Shown here: positions 17,755 to 25,255 of the stretch, piece after piece
Position numbering within the stretch: the first letter of the stretch is position 1
Layout: every line of letters starts with the position of its first letter
Assembly: GCF_900168685.1 (NCBI RefSeq)
Contig: NZ_FVZN01000014.1
Span: forward strand, 186,001 to 250,000
Length of the DNA stretch: 64,000 nucleotides
From: Solibacillus isronensis
GTDB lineage: Bacteria; Bacillota; Bacilli; Bacillales_A; Planococcaceae
Direction: 5' to 3'
Position numbers and translations under genes: made by a program
The notes under the pieces: generated by a model
Told to the model about the DNA's origin: nothing
What the model saw: the letters and a program-made list of their open reading frames with translations, nothing else
Database searches by the model: none

Positions 17755-19182
17755 TTATTTAATTAAATACCATAAAGCATCTTTCCATGTCGCATCAACA
17801 TATGTCCATTCAAACGTACGTAATGGGTACGGTCTGAATGTAGGGGCGAACAGATTTTTTTCGTCGCCGTCAATAAAGATTTGCTGTGGTGCGATTGGAG
17901 CAGTAAATACCGCCGTGTCCTCTAAATCTCCATCTTTCGCAGCGTCCTCTTTTTTGGAATCTTCGAGTTCGACAGTTTGGATGCGCGGTTCGGTAACTAC
18001 GGCTTCTTCAAGGCCTTCTTCTTCGATATTTTCTTCAATCGGTTCGCCGTACATGAACTCTTCTTGTTCAATTTCAGCTTTATGCTGGAATAGCAGGTCA
18101 ACAGGTTCTAATCTTGTTTTCCCGTCTTCTCCGACTGTATAAATAAGGTTTCTTGAATTGTCTTGTTCATATTTTACAAGCCAACCCTCGTTTACTTGGA
18201 AGCTTTCATTTGCTTCAAACGTAGTAATTGTCGCATCTGCAAGTATACCAATCGGTGTTTCCGTTAATAAGTCAGCTGGTTCGATGCTAACTTCATACAC
18301 TGTATCATCCGGCTTTACTTTATCGTTCTTTTTCATTTCATTAAATGCAATGGAATCCCGTGCAGGTATTTGCTGTTTTTCCAGTACATCTCCATCAATG
18401 ATCAGTTCGTCTTCTTTGCCTTCATTCAATATAACAGAGGCCTTTTGACCGATTTCGATTTCCTTCCAGTCTTCATGTTCCACATAGGCAACAAATTTCT
18501 TTTCAAGTGATTGAATCTGGAAAATGATCGAATCGCCTTCAAGAACAATCTCTTTAACAATCCCTTCAACTGGTGTAGTTAAGGAATTATTATTACTTAA
18601 CTGGGAAATCATACTGTCCACAATAGTAATTTGGCGTTCAGTTTCCGCAATGGAACGTTCGATAATTGCAATACCTTCTGCTGTTGGCGTATTTTGTTCA
18701 ATACCAAGCTCCAGCGTTAAATTAATATTCCAGTTTTCAATGTCACCAAGTGTAGTCGAATCGGTTGCAGTACTCGGTGAGGAATTGCTGTTTTCATATT
18801 GTAGGTCCGAAACGATTCTTTCTAATTCCGACAGCTCGTTTTCATATGCATCGCGATCCGTCTCAAGACGCGTAAGTTCACGTTCCGCTTCTTCGGGTTT
18901 ATAAATGGCCAGCTCTGTTAATAGGCTGACACTTTGTCCTTGTGTAACGAGCACTTCGCTAATCGATTGCACAGGTGCTGCGATGAAATGCTCCTGCTTC
19001 GCTGCGACAACCGCGTCTGTTTCAAGGATTTTTTCATGATAATCGGCTACAGCAAACTGCACATTATTAATATAGTAGTTTTTCATGATAATATCGTTGT
19101 CTTTTAATAGTAGATAACCATTCACTAAAACAAATAATAGGGCTACTAAGCTAAAAACTTTTACCTTTTTTGTTATACGCAT
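17755..19182 (-). CDS. HlyD/RND-type membrane fusion (adaptor) protein
   Basis: This protein of about 475 residues has one N-terminal membrane segment (FSLVALLFVLVNGYLLL). The remaining regions show the adaptor pattern: a split barrel/lipoyl region (ISEVLVTQGQSV), an alpha-helical hairpin rich in Glu and Arg (about 90-150), the returning lipoyl half (TPVEGIVKEIVLEGDSI) and a beta-barrel domain. An acidic tail (EEGLEEAVVTEPR region) is unusual. The start is ATG 19182, overlapping the stop of the upstream gene in TAATG, which suggests translational coupling; a GTG at 19197 is an alternative. No ABC transporter or outer partner is next to it, so the transported substrate is unknown. Confidence 0.75.
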   Translation of the reverse strand: MRITKKVKVFSLVALLFVLVNGYLLLKDNDIIMKNYYINNVQFAVADYHEKILETDAVVAAKQEHFIAAPVQSISEVLVTQGQSVSLLTELAIYKPEEAERELTRLETDRDAYENELSELERIVSDLQYENSNSSPSTATDSTTLGDIENWNINLTLELGIEQNTPTAEGIAIIERSIAETERQITIVDSMISQLSNNNSLTTPVEGIVKEIVLEGDSIIFQIQSLEKKFVAYVEHEDWKEIEIGQKASVILNEGKEDELIIDGDVLEKQQIPARDSIAFNEMKKNDKVKPDDTVYEVSIEPADLLTETPIGILADATITTFEANESFQVNEGWLVKYEQDNSRNLIYTVGEDGKTRLEPVDLLFQHKAEIEQEEFMYGEPIEENIEEEGLEEAVVTEPRIQTVELEDSKKEDAAKDGDLEDTAVFTAPIAPQQIFIDGDEKNLFAPTFRPYPLRTFEWTYVDATWKDALWYLIK

Positions 19183-19862
19183 TACAGACCAAGCCACCCT
19201 TCAATCCAAGTTAAAACAGGAAGAATGCTATACAGCGCAACAAGTGATGCCAATACAATTTGAATAAGTATTAACTTAAACAACAAAGCTTTCGGTCGAT
19301 CTGTCCAATTCGATAAAAATATGTATTGAATCCATACCGCAATTATCGATGCGACTGTTAGTTGATTCAGGAAGAACAATAAATAGTCATGATAATATAC
19401 GTATGCCATCATAGGTGCCAGTGAAAACATTGTGAACTGTGTAGAATATCCTGCTATTGCAAAGATAATCACCGTCAGCAATTTTTCAAGAACAATGAAA
19501 AAGATGACATATAGCTGTATCTTTCGAATCCAGCCATAATCGATATTTGTCAATAAATGAATCAAATATGTAATGACATAATAATGAATGATAAAAAATA
19601 AAATACCTGCTAGAATCGCACCAATTAATGACATCAGTCGAGCGAAACTATACAAATCACCTTCACCATTCACAAGCAATGCTGTTAAATCGGTTGTATT
19701 CATCCCCCAGAAGTTGCGGACTATAAAAAACAGTAATGTAAAACCAAAAATAGCCAGCAAAACTCTCCGATACCCTATAAGTCTTTGATCTTCGCTACGT
19801 TCAATATTATGTATGAGTTGCGATGGGTGTGAAAGATGATGCCAAAACTTGTACTCGAACAT
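19182..19862 (-). CDS. Yip1-family polytopic membrane protein
   Basis: This 226-residue integral membrane protein starts at ATG 19862 after GAGGTG. It begins with a short cytosolic stretch typical of bacterial Yip1-domain proteins (LSHPSQLIHNIERSED), then about five membrane segments (near 35-55, 75-100, 115-140, 150-175 and 190-215). It is the first gene of a two-gene operon whose second gene (17755-19182) overlaps it by one base and encodes an adaptor-like protein. Function is not established. A role in a membrane complex with the adaptor is inference from coupling alone. Confidence 0.7.
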   Translation of the reverse strand: MFEYKFWHHLSHPSQLIHNIERSEDQRLIGYRRVLLAIFGFTLLFFIVRNFWGMNTTDLTALLVNGEGDLYSFARLMSLIGAILAGILFFIIHYYVITYLIHLLTNIDYGWIRKIQLYVIFFIVLEKLLTVIIFAIAGYSTQFTMFSLAPMMAYVYYHDYLLFFLNQLTVASIIAVWIQYIFLSNWTDRPKALLFKLILIQIVLASLVALYSILPVLTWIEGWLGL

Positions 19863-20108
19863 AAATTCACCTCAATATTTTTATTAACATATGCTTAATA
19901 CCCTAATTTGGAGTAAATAACACATATATTAACAGTGTAATAGAAAATATAATTTTATTATAAACCTTATCGCAAATTAAATGTAAAAAGTATGTAAATA
20001 ATGAAGAATAGTCTAGGTTAAGCGAGAAAGAAGTGCTACTTTTAGTTAAGGTAGTTGGCAAATATAGGAGTATTACATTTAAAAATAGTCTTAAGGGGTT
20101 AGCTGACA

Positions 20109-21293
20109 ATGAATTCAACGAAGCAAAATAGAATCAGATCACTTATTGAAATATTTTTAGTTTCTACACGGTTAGGGCTGACATCCTTTGGCGGACCGAC
20201 TGCTCATATAGGATATTTTCATGAAGAATATGTACGAAGAAGAAAGTGGATGGATGAAAAAAGCTATGCAGATTTAGTCGCACTTTGCCAGTTTCTACCC
20301 GGCCCTTCAAGCAGCCAAGTGGGGATTAGCATTGGAATTATGCGTGCAGGAATACTAGGGGGAATTACATCATTTATTGGATTTACATTTCCCTCGGTAG
20401 TAGCGCTTATCGCATTTGCACTACTTATGACCGGATTTAATGTTGGAAATGCCGGATGGATTCATGGCTTGAAAATTGTGGCGGTAGCGATCGTTGCACA
20501 TGCCATTATCGGAATGGCTAAAAGTTTGACACCTGATCTAAAAAGAAAGGCAATTGCGATAGTGGCATTAATTGTGTCGGTTCTATGGCAAACCGCTTTT
20601 AGTCAAGTAGGGGTTATTTTAATTGCCGCATGTATAGGTTACTATTTGCTGAAACAGAAGAATGATGGGGCAGTGGGGCAGTCGCGCTTTCCTGTTTCTA
20701 AACGGGTTGGAGGGTTTTGCCTTCTTTTGTTTGTTGGTTTATTGGTAGCTTTGCCTTTATTGAAAGAGGCAACAGGTTCTTATTGGTTAGCGATGTTTGA
20801 TAGTTTTTACCGCTCAGGTTCTTTTGTTTTTGGCGGGGGACATGTCGTGCTGCCTTTACTTGAAAAAGAATTTGTCCCAACAGGCTGGATGAGTGAAGAA
20901 GCATTTTTAGCAGGATATGGTGTCACACAAGCCGTACCAGGTCCATTGTTTACATTTGCCGCTTATATAGGAACAGTAATGAATGGCTGGCAAGGAGGGC
21001 TAGTCGCGACAGTAGCAATTTTTTTACCGGCATTTCTATTAGTGATCGGTGCACTGCCGTTTTGGGATCAACTACGACACCATCCGAAAATTACAGGCGC
21101 AGTCATGGGCGTGAATGCAGCTGTTATTGGGATTTTAATTTCTGCACTATATTCTCCAATCTGGACAAGTTCTATATTGGAGGCGAAGGATTTTGCTATA
21201 GCCGTGATTTTATTCAGTATGCTGGCATATTGGAAACTGCCGCCGTGGATTGTCGTAGTGACCGGGGTTGTAGCGGGATTGGTGTTTTTATAG
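20109..21293 (+). CDS. chrA: Chromate transporter, ChrA/CHR family
   Basis: This 394-residue membrane protein starts at ATG 20109 after AAGGGG. It has the two-domain layout of long-chain CHR proteins. The N-terminal half carries LGLTSFGGPTAHIGYFH and CQFLPGPSSSQVG. The C-terminal half carries the paired motif GSFVFGGGHVVLPLLE and VTQAVPGPLFTFAAYIG. About ten hydrophobic segments are visible. Known members export chromate and so give resistance. No chrB-like regulator or other metal-resistance gene is adjacent, so the natural substrate here is not certain. It is a single-gene unit ending in a clear terminator. Confidence 0.88.
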   Translation: MNSTKQNRIRSLIEIFLVSTRLGLTSFGGPTAHIGYFHEEYVRRRKWMDEKSYADLVALCQFLPGPSSSQVGISIGIMRAGILGGITSFIGFTFPSVVALIAFALLMTGFNVGNAGWIHGLKIVAVAIVAHAIIGMAKSLTPDLKRKAIAIVALIVSVLWQTAFSQVGVILIAACIGYYLLKQKNDGAVGQSRFPVSKRVGGFCLLLFVGLLVALPLLKEATGSYWLAMFDSFYRSGSFVFGGGHVVLPLLEKEFVPTGWMSEEAFLAGYGVTQAVPGPLFTFAAYIGTVMNGWQGGLVATVAIFLPAFLLVIGALPFWDQLRHHPKITGAVMGVNAAVIGILISALYSPIWTSSILEAKDFAIAVILFSMLAYWKLPPWIVVVTGVVAGLVFL

Positions 21294-21298
21294 AAAAT

Positions 21299-21332
21299 AA
21301 AAGCTGTCTCTAACGTTGGAGAGGGCTTTTTT
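21299..21332 (+). terminator. Terminator of the chromate transporter gene
   Basis: A stem of about 10 bp with one mismatch and wobble pairs (AAGCTGTCTCTAAC with GTTGGAGAGGGCTT) is followed by six T residues. Confidence 0.8.
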
Positions 21333-21350
21333 CGTCTTTATCTAGCGGAG

Positions 21351-21484
21351 TTTCTACTTTTTATGTCTTTTGTTCTACTTTTCCTAGGAAATGTTCTACT
21401 TCTGGAGCTGAGTGTTCTACATTTCTTTCACTATGTTCTACTTTTTCCTACTAATATTTTACATATTGGGGCACGAGTTCTACT
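21351..21484 (-). repeat. 21-bp phased array A (AAAGTAGAA type, minus orientation)
   Basis: CTAC (complement GTAG) starts at 21354, 21375, 21396, 21417, 21438, 21459 (as TTAC) and 21480, exactly every 21 bp. Most units read TTCTACTTT, the complement of AAAGTAGAA. Spacers between motifs are not conserved. The array begins about 20 bp after the chromate transporter terminator and lies upstream of the main S-layer promoter. Confidence 0.85.
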
Positions 21485-21743
21485 TCCTAAAAAAAACTAG
21501 ACGAAAGTAAGATTTTAATTGGTATCAAGGTTCTATATTTGTAATTAATATACTAATAAGGAAATCATAAAAGTACCATTTTAATGCCATTAGATATAAT
21601 TCTGAAAATATAAAAATTATATTATAAAACTAATTATTACCATGTGAATTAATTATTACCAAATAATATACATAAAGTTCTGATAACTAAAGCCTTGCTA
21701 TTACAAGTATATGGAGGTTTACTTTATATTTCCTAAAATAGCA

Positions 21744-21772
21744 TTGACATTAAAATATCTTACTAATATACT
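21744..21772 (+). promoter_or_regulatory. Strong sigma-A promoter of the main S-layer gene
   Basis: TTGACA (21744-21749) and TATACT (21767-21772) are separated by exactly 17 bp. The start site would be near 21780, giving a 5' leader of about 70 nt before ATG 21850. Confidence 0.85.
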
Positions 21773-21849
21773 TGTAATTGTTATCGTAATATACGAGACA
21801 ACATTTAACATAATGATAAAAAAATGTTTTTATTGGAGGAAATCATTCT

Positions 21850-24813
21850 ATGGCTAACCAACCTAAGAAATATACTAAATTCGTAGCAACTGCTGCTACA
21901 GCTACTCTTGTAGCATCTGCAATCGTTCCTGTAGCTTCTGCTGCTGGATTTTCAGACGTTTCAGAAAAAAACTCACATGCTGTTAACATTAACGCATTAG
22001 CAGAAGCTGGCATCATCGGAGGATATCCAGATGGCACTTTCAAACCAAACCAAGAATTAACTCGTGGTCAAGTTGTTAAAATGTTAGGTAAATGGGTAGA
22101 AAACCAAGGTTTCGAAATCCCAGCTGACTATGCAACAAAAGCTCGTTTCACTGACTTAGCTGCAGACGCTAAAGACCAAGAATTAGTAAAATATGCTGCA
22201 TTAGTAGCTGACACTGGTGTATTCAATGGTTCTAACGGCGCATTAAACGCTGGCGGAAAAATCACTCGTGAAAACATGGCTCTAGTATTAGACCGCGCTT
22301 TCAAAGCAATCAACGACACTACATTAGTAGAAGTTGCTTCTGAAATCGAAGACGTTACAGTTGCTGACTTAAACACAGCTAAAGCTGAAGCTCGTGAAGC
22401 GATCCAAGCATTACGTAACTTAGGTATTTCTGGCGTTGAAAACTTCATGCCTAAAGATTCAGTAACTCGTGCTCAATTCGCTTCATTCTTAAACAAAACA
22501 ATCAAAACTGAATTTGAATTAACTGTTAAAGAAGTAGTAGCTGTAGATGCTAACACATTAGAAGTTACTTTATCAGATGATAAAAAACACACAGTAAAAT
22601 TAGAAACTGCTTTAGAAGCTAACAAAGAAACTGAAGTAACTTTCACAATTGATGGTAAAGAGTACACTGCAAAAGCAACTTTCGTTTTAGCTGTAAAAAC
22701 TGCTGAAGTAGTTGACGCTTTAAACTTAAACGTTACTTTAACTGATGGTACAAAACACGCTGTAAGATTAACAAAAGCTTTAGAGCCAAACAAAGCTACT
22801 GAAGTAACTTTCACAATTGACAAAATTGAACACAAAGCAACTGTAACTTATGTTGTTGAAGACTTACTTTTAGAAGAAGTAAAAGCAATTAACGAAACAG
22901 AGTTACAATTTGTGTTTAACCAAGAAGTATTAGAAGCCGGTGCTGAAACTAAAGGTAACTATACGTTTACTGCTAAAGCTCCTTCTAAACAAAAAGCAAT
23001 CGCTCCAAAATCTATTGAATTACAAGAAGACGGTAAAACTGTAATCGCTCGTTTTGCTGCTGGTACATTAGTTGATGACACTACTTATGAAGTAGTTGCT
23101 CAAAACATTGTTGCTGCTAAATTCAATAAATTAGTAGAGTTCGAAGGTACAGTAACTGTTAAAGCTGATACAACTGCTGCAACTCTTAAATCTGTAGAGT
23201 ACGCTGGTGGTAATAATATCACTGCTACTTTCTCTGAACCTGTTGCTATCCAAGATGCTGTAGTACGTGTTGATGGTGTAAACGTTACTGTTTCAGAAGT
23301 AGCTGCTACAACTGTTGCTGGTGACTATACTTACACAATCAATGTTGGTGAAGACTTATCTAAATTAGGATCTCACAATGTAACAATTGTAGGCCTTAAA
23401 GACTTAGCAGGTAACGAATCAACTACTTTAAATGGCACTTACACTGTAAGCAATGATACTGTAGCTCCAACTGTAGAATCAGTAAAAGCTGTTTCTGCTA
23501 CTTCATTCGAAGTGAAATTCTCAGAAGCAGTTAAGTCATTAGGGACTATTAAAGTAACTAAAGGTAACACTGAATTTGAAGTAAAAGAGGCTAAATTAGT
23601 AAACGGCACAGTAAGCACATATTTAGTAACTGTTAAACCAGAAAACGGTACTAATAAGTTATATGCTGACAAAGAAAAAACTGTAGCATTAAATGTCGAG
23701 TTCAAAGGTTATACTGATAACGCTGAGTTATTAGGTGAAGCTACAACTAAATCTGTAACTTTATCTTTAGATACTGATGCTCCATCATTATTAACAACTT
23801 CAGTTAACAAAGTTGCAGTTTCAGGTTCTGACTTAGTATTTTCAGTTGAAATGACTGAAGCTATTGAAGATGTTACTGCTTCTAAAGTGAAAGTAATCAG
23901 CCCATCTGGTGTTGAATTATCAACATCTGTTGCACGTGTTGCTGGTATTAAAGGTGCAAACAGTGCATTAGACATCACTGTAGCTACTGAAGATTTAGAG
24001 CAAGGTACTTATACTTTAGTATTTGAAGCTGATGCAGTTAAAGATGCACAAGGTTTAGGTAACGCTAAGTTCCAAACAACAGTGACTTCAAAAGCTGTAG
24101 ATACTTTTGTGGCTCTACCAGTTGATAACATCGCTTTAGAGGCAGGAAACGTTATTAAAGTAACATTCCCTGAAGAAATGACTGATTCAGCATTAGATTT
24201 AGCTAACTACAAATTGGATAACGCAGCTTTACCAGCTGGTACTAAAGCGGTATTCACTAACACTGGTAAAACTGCTTTAGAATTACGCTTACCATCTACA
24301 TTCACTGTAGTTGCTGATGCTGATTATAAATTTGAAGTAGTTAAAACTTTAACTTCTAAAGATGGAGACTATGTTGTAGCTTCATTAACAGATGCTTCTG
24401 GTAACACAATTTCTAAAATTGCGAACGCATCTAACACAGTTAAAAACATAACTTTACAAGATAACGTAGCACCAACATTAGTATCTGCTGAATTTGAATT
24501 AGCTGATAAAACGGCTACTACTACTGAACAAATCAAGTTAACATTCTCTGAAAATGTTGCAATTGCAGATGATTCAATGGCTTCAGCAATTAATGATTTA
24601 GTAGTTACAGTGGCTGGTAACGAAATTCAAGTAAATGATTTAGATGTAAACGGTAAAGAAGTAATCGTATCTTTACAAACTGCTTTAAACATCGCTCAAG
24701 CTACAACTATCGATATCCTTCCAGAAGGTGAAGATAACGCAGCTATCGCTATTACAGATACTTCAGTAGCAGCTAACAAAGTTGTTGCTAAGAAAGTAAC
24801 TGTAACAAAATAA
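21850..24813 (+). CDS. S-layer protein, probably the major one
   Basis: This 987-residue exported protein starts at ATG 21850, 9 bp after GGAGGA. A signal peptide (TLVASAIVPVASAA) is followed by three SLH repeats (about 33-90, 98-150 and 155-215; GGYPDGTFKPNQELTRGQ is canonical). Two short beta modules of about 60 residues follow (TLEVTLSDDKKHTVKLET; NVTLTDGTKHAVRLTK), then a chain of Ig-like SbsA-type domains (FSEPVAIQD, FSEAVKSLG, FPEEMTD, FSENVAIAD). SLH repeats bind pyruvylated wall polymer made with the help of CsaB at 56895. The near-consensus promoter, tandem terminators and strongly biased codon use (GCT, ACT, AAC, TTC, GGT) mark it as very highly expressed, unlike its two downstream paralogues. 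Confidence 0.92.
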   Translation: MANQPKKYTKFVATAATATLVASAIVPVASAAGFSDVSEKNSHAVNINALAEAGIIGGYPDGTFKPNQELTRGQVVKMLGKWVENQGFEIPADYATKARFTDLAADAKDQELVKYAALVADTGVFNGSNGALNAGGKITRENMALVLDRAFKAINDTTLVEVASEIEDVTVADLNTAKAEAREAIQALRNLGISGVENFMPKDSVTRAQFASFLNKTIKTEFELTVKEVVAVDANTLEVTLSDDKKHTVKLETALEANKETEVTFTIDGKEYTAKATFVLAVKTAEVVDALNLNVTLTDGTKHAVRLTKALEPNKATEVTFTIDKIEHKATVTYVVEDLLLEEVKAINETELQFVFNQEVLEAGAETKGNYTFTAKAPSKQKAIAPKSIELQEDGKTVIARFAAGTLVDDTTYEVVAQNIVAAKFNKLVEFEGTVTVKADTTAATLKSVEYAGGNNITATFSEPVAIQDAVVRVDGVNVTVSEVAATTVAGDYTYTINVGEDLSKLGSHNVTIVGLKDLAGNESTTLNGTYTVSNDTVAPTVESVKAVSATSFEVKFSEAVKSLGTIKVTKGNTEFEVKEAKLVNGTVSTYLVTVKPENGTNKLYADKEKTVALNVEFKGYTDNAELLGEATTKSVTLSLDTDAPSLLTTSVNKVAVSGSDLVFSVEMTEAIEDVTASKVKVISPSGVELSTSVARVAGIKGANSALDITVATEDLEQGTYTLVFEADAVKDAQGLGNAKFQTTVTSKAVDTFVALPVDNIALEAGNVIKVTFPEEMTDSALDLANYKLDNAALPAGTKAVFTNTGKTALELRLPSTFTVVADADYKFEVVKTLTSKDGDYVVASLTDASGNTISKIANASNTVKNITLQDNVAPTLVSAEFELADKTATTTEQIKLTFSENVAIADDSMASAINDLVVTVAGNEIQVNDLDVNGKEVIVSLQTALNIAQATTIDILPEGEDNAAIAITDTSVAANKVVAKKVTVTK

Positions 24814-24828
24814 TTATTTAACTAATTT

Positions 24829-24866
24829 TCCCCTTAAACTTCTTTTAAAGAGGTTTAAGGGATTTT
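24829..24866 (+). terminator. First terminator of the main S-layer gene
   Basis: The 9-bp stem CCCTTAAAC with GTTTAAGGG, extended inward by TCTTT/AAAGA, is followed by ATTTTTAATTTT. Confidence 0.85.
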
Positions 24867-24874
24867 TAATTTTA

Positions 24875-24917
24875 GTGATTGCATAACCTCCCAAGGTTCA
24901 TGCAATCACTTTTTTTG
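24875..24917 (+). terminator. Second, tandem terminator of the main S-layer gene
   Basis: GTGATTGCAT pairs with ATGCAATCAC, with an inner AACC/GGTT stem, and is followed by seven T residues. Doubling fits a very active transcription unit. Confidence 0.9.
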
Positions 24918-24976
24918 TCAGAAAATTTGTAAATTACCATAATATTCTATACAATATTCCCTATGGAGGGATGCAC

Positions 24977-25225
24977 ATGCATTTTTTTAACCAATTAAAA
25001 GTGAATGGGTGTTTGCTAGAAGTACAAGGTTATTTTCAGTCTAAAATGAATGTCCTGGAAATTCAGTGTAAAGAAGTATTGCCGTTGTTTAGAAATTGGA
25101 AATATGAAGAAGTGCTTGTTGAAGAATTTGCTTTAATTGATAATGATCAAATGGTTTATTCAGATAGCTCTCCTTTGGTTATAGCAGAAGTTTGTCATAA
25201 TCAAATCAAGTTATTACATATATAA
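24977..25225 (+). CDS. Small hypothetical protein between S-layer genes
   Basis: This 82-residue protein is not recognised. The ATG at 24977 lies 6 bp after GGAGGG; the ATG at 24971 abuts that site and is unlikely. The sequence (MHFFNQLKVNGCLLEVQGYF) has two cysteines and alternating hydrophobic residues. There is no signal peptide or membrane helix, so it is probably cytosolic. It ends 30 bp before the next S-layer gene with no terminator between, so the two are probably co-transcribed. A regulatory role for the S-layer paralogue is possible but there is no direct evidence. Confidence 0.6.
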   Translation: MHFFNQLKVNGCLLEVQGYFQSKMNVLEIQCKEVLPLFRNWKYEEVLVEEFALIDNDQMVYSDSSPLVIAEVCHNQIKLLHI

Positions 25226-25255
25226 AACTATCATCATAAATTGGGGGAGTTACAT

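Noticed and set aside
19903-20118. Minus-strand 71-codon frame upstream of the chromate transporter
   Set aside because: It is AT-rich intergenic sequence without a ribosome binding site, and it overlaps the transporter's start region.
21709-21850. Short leader peptide frame before the main S-layer gene
   Set aside because: It begins upstream of the strong promoter's start site and would not be on the main transcript.
22128-22448. Antisense frames within the S-layer genes
   Set aside because: These are by-products of strongly biased sense codons; none has a start site or a plausible protein composition.
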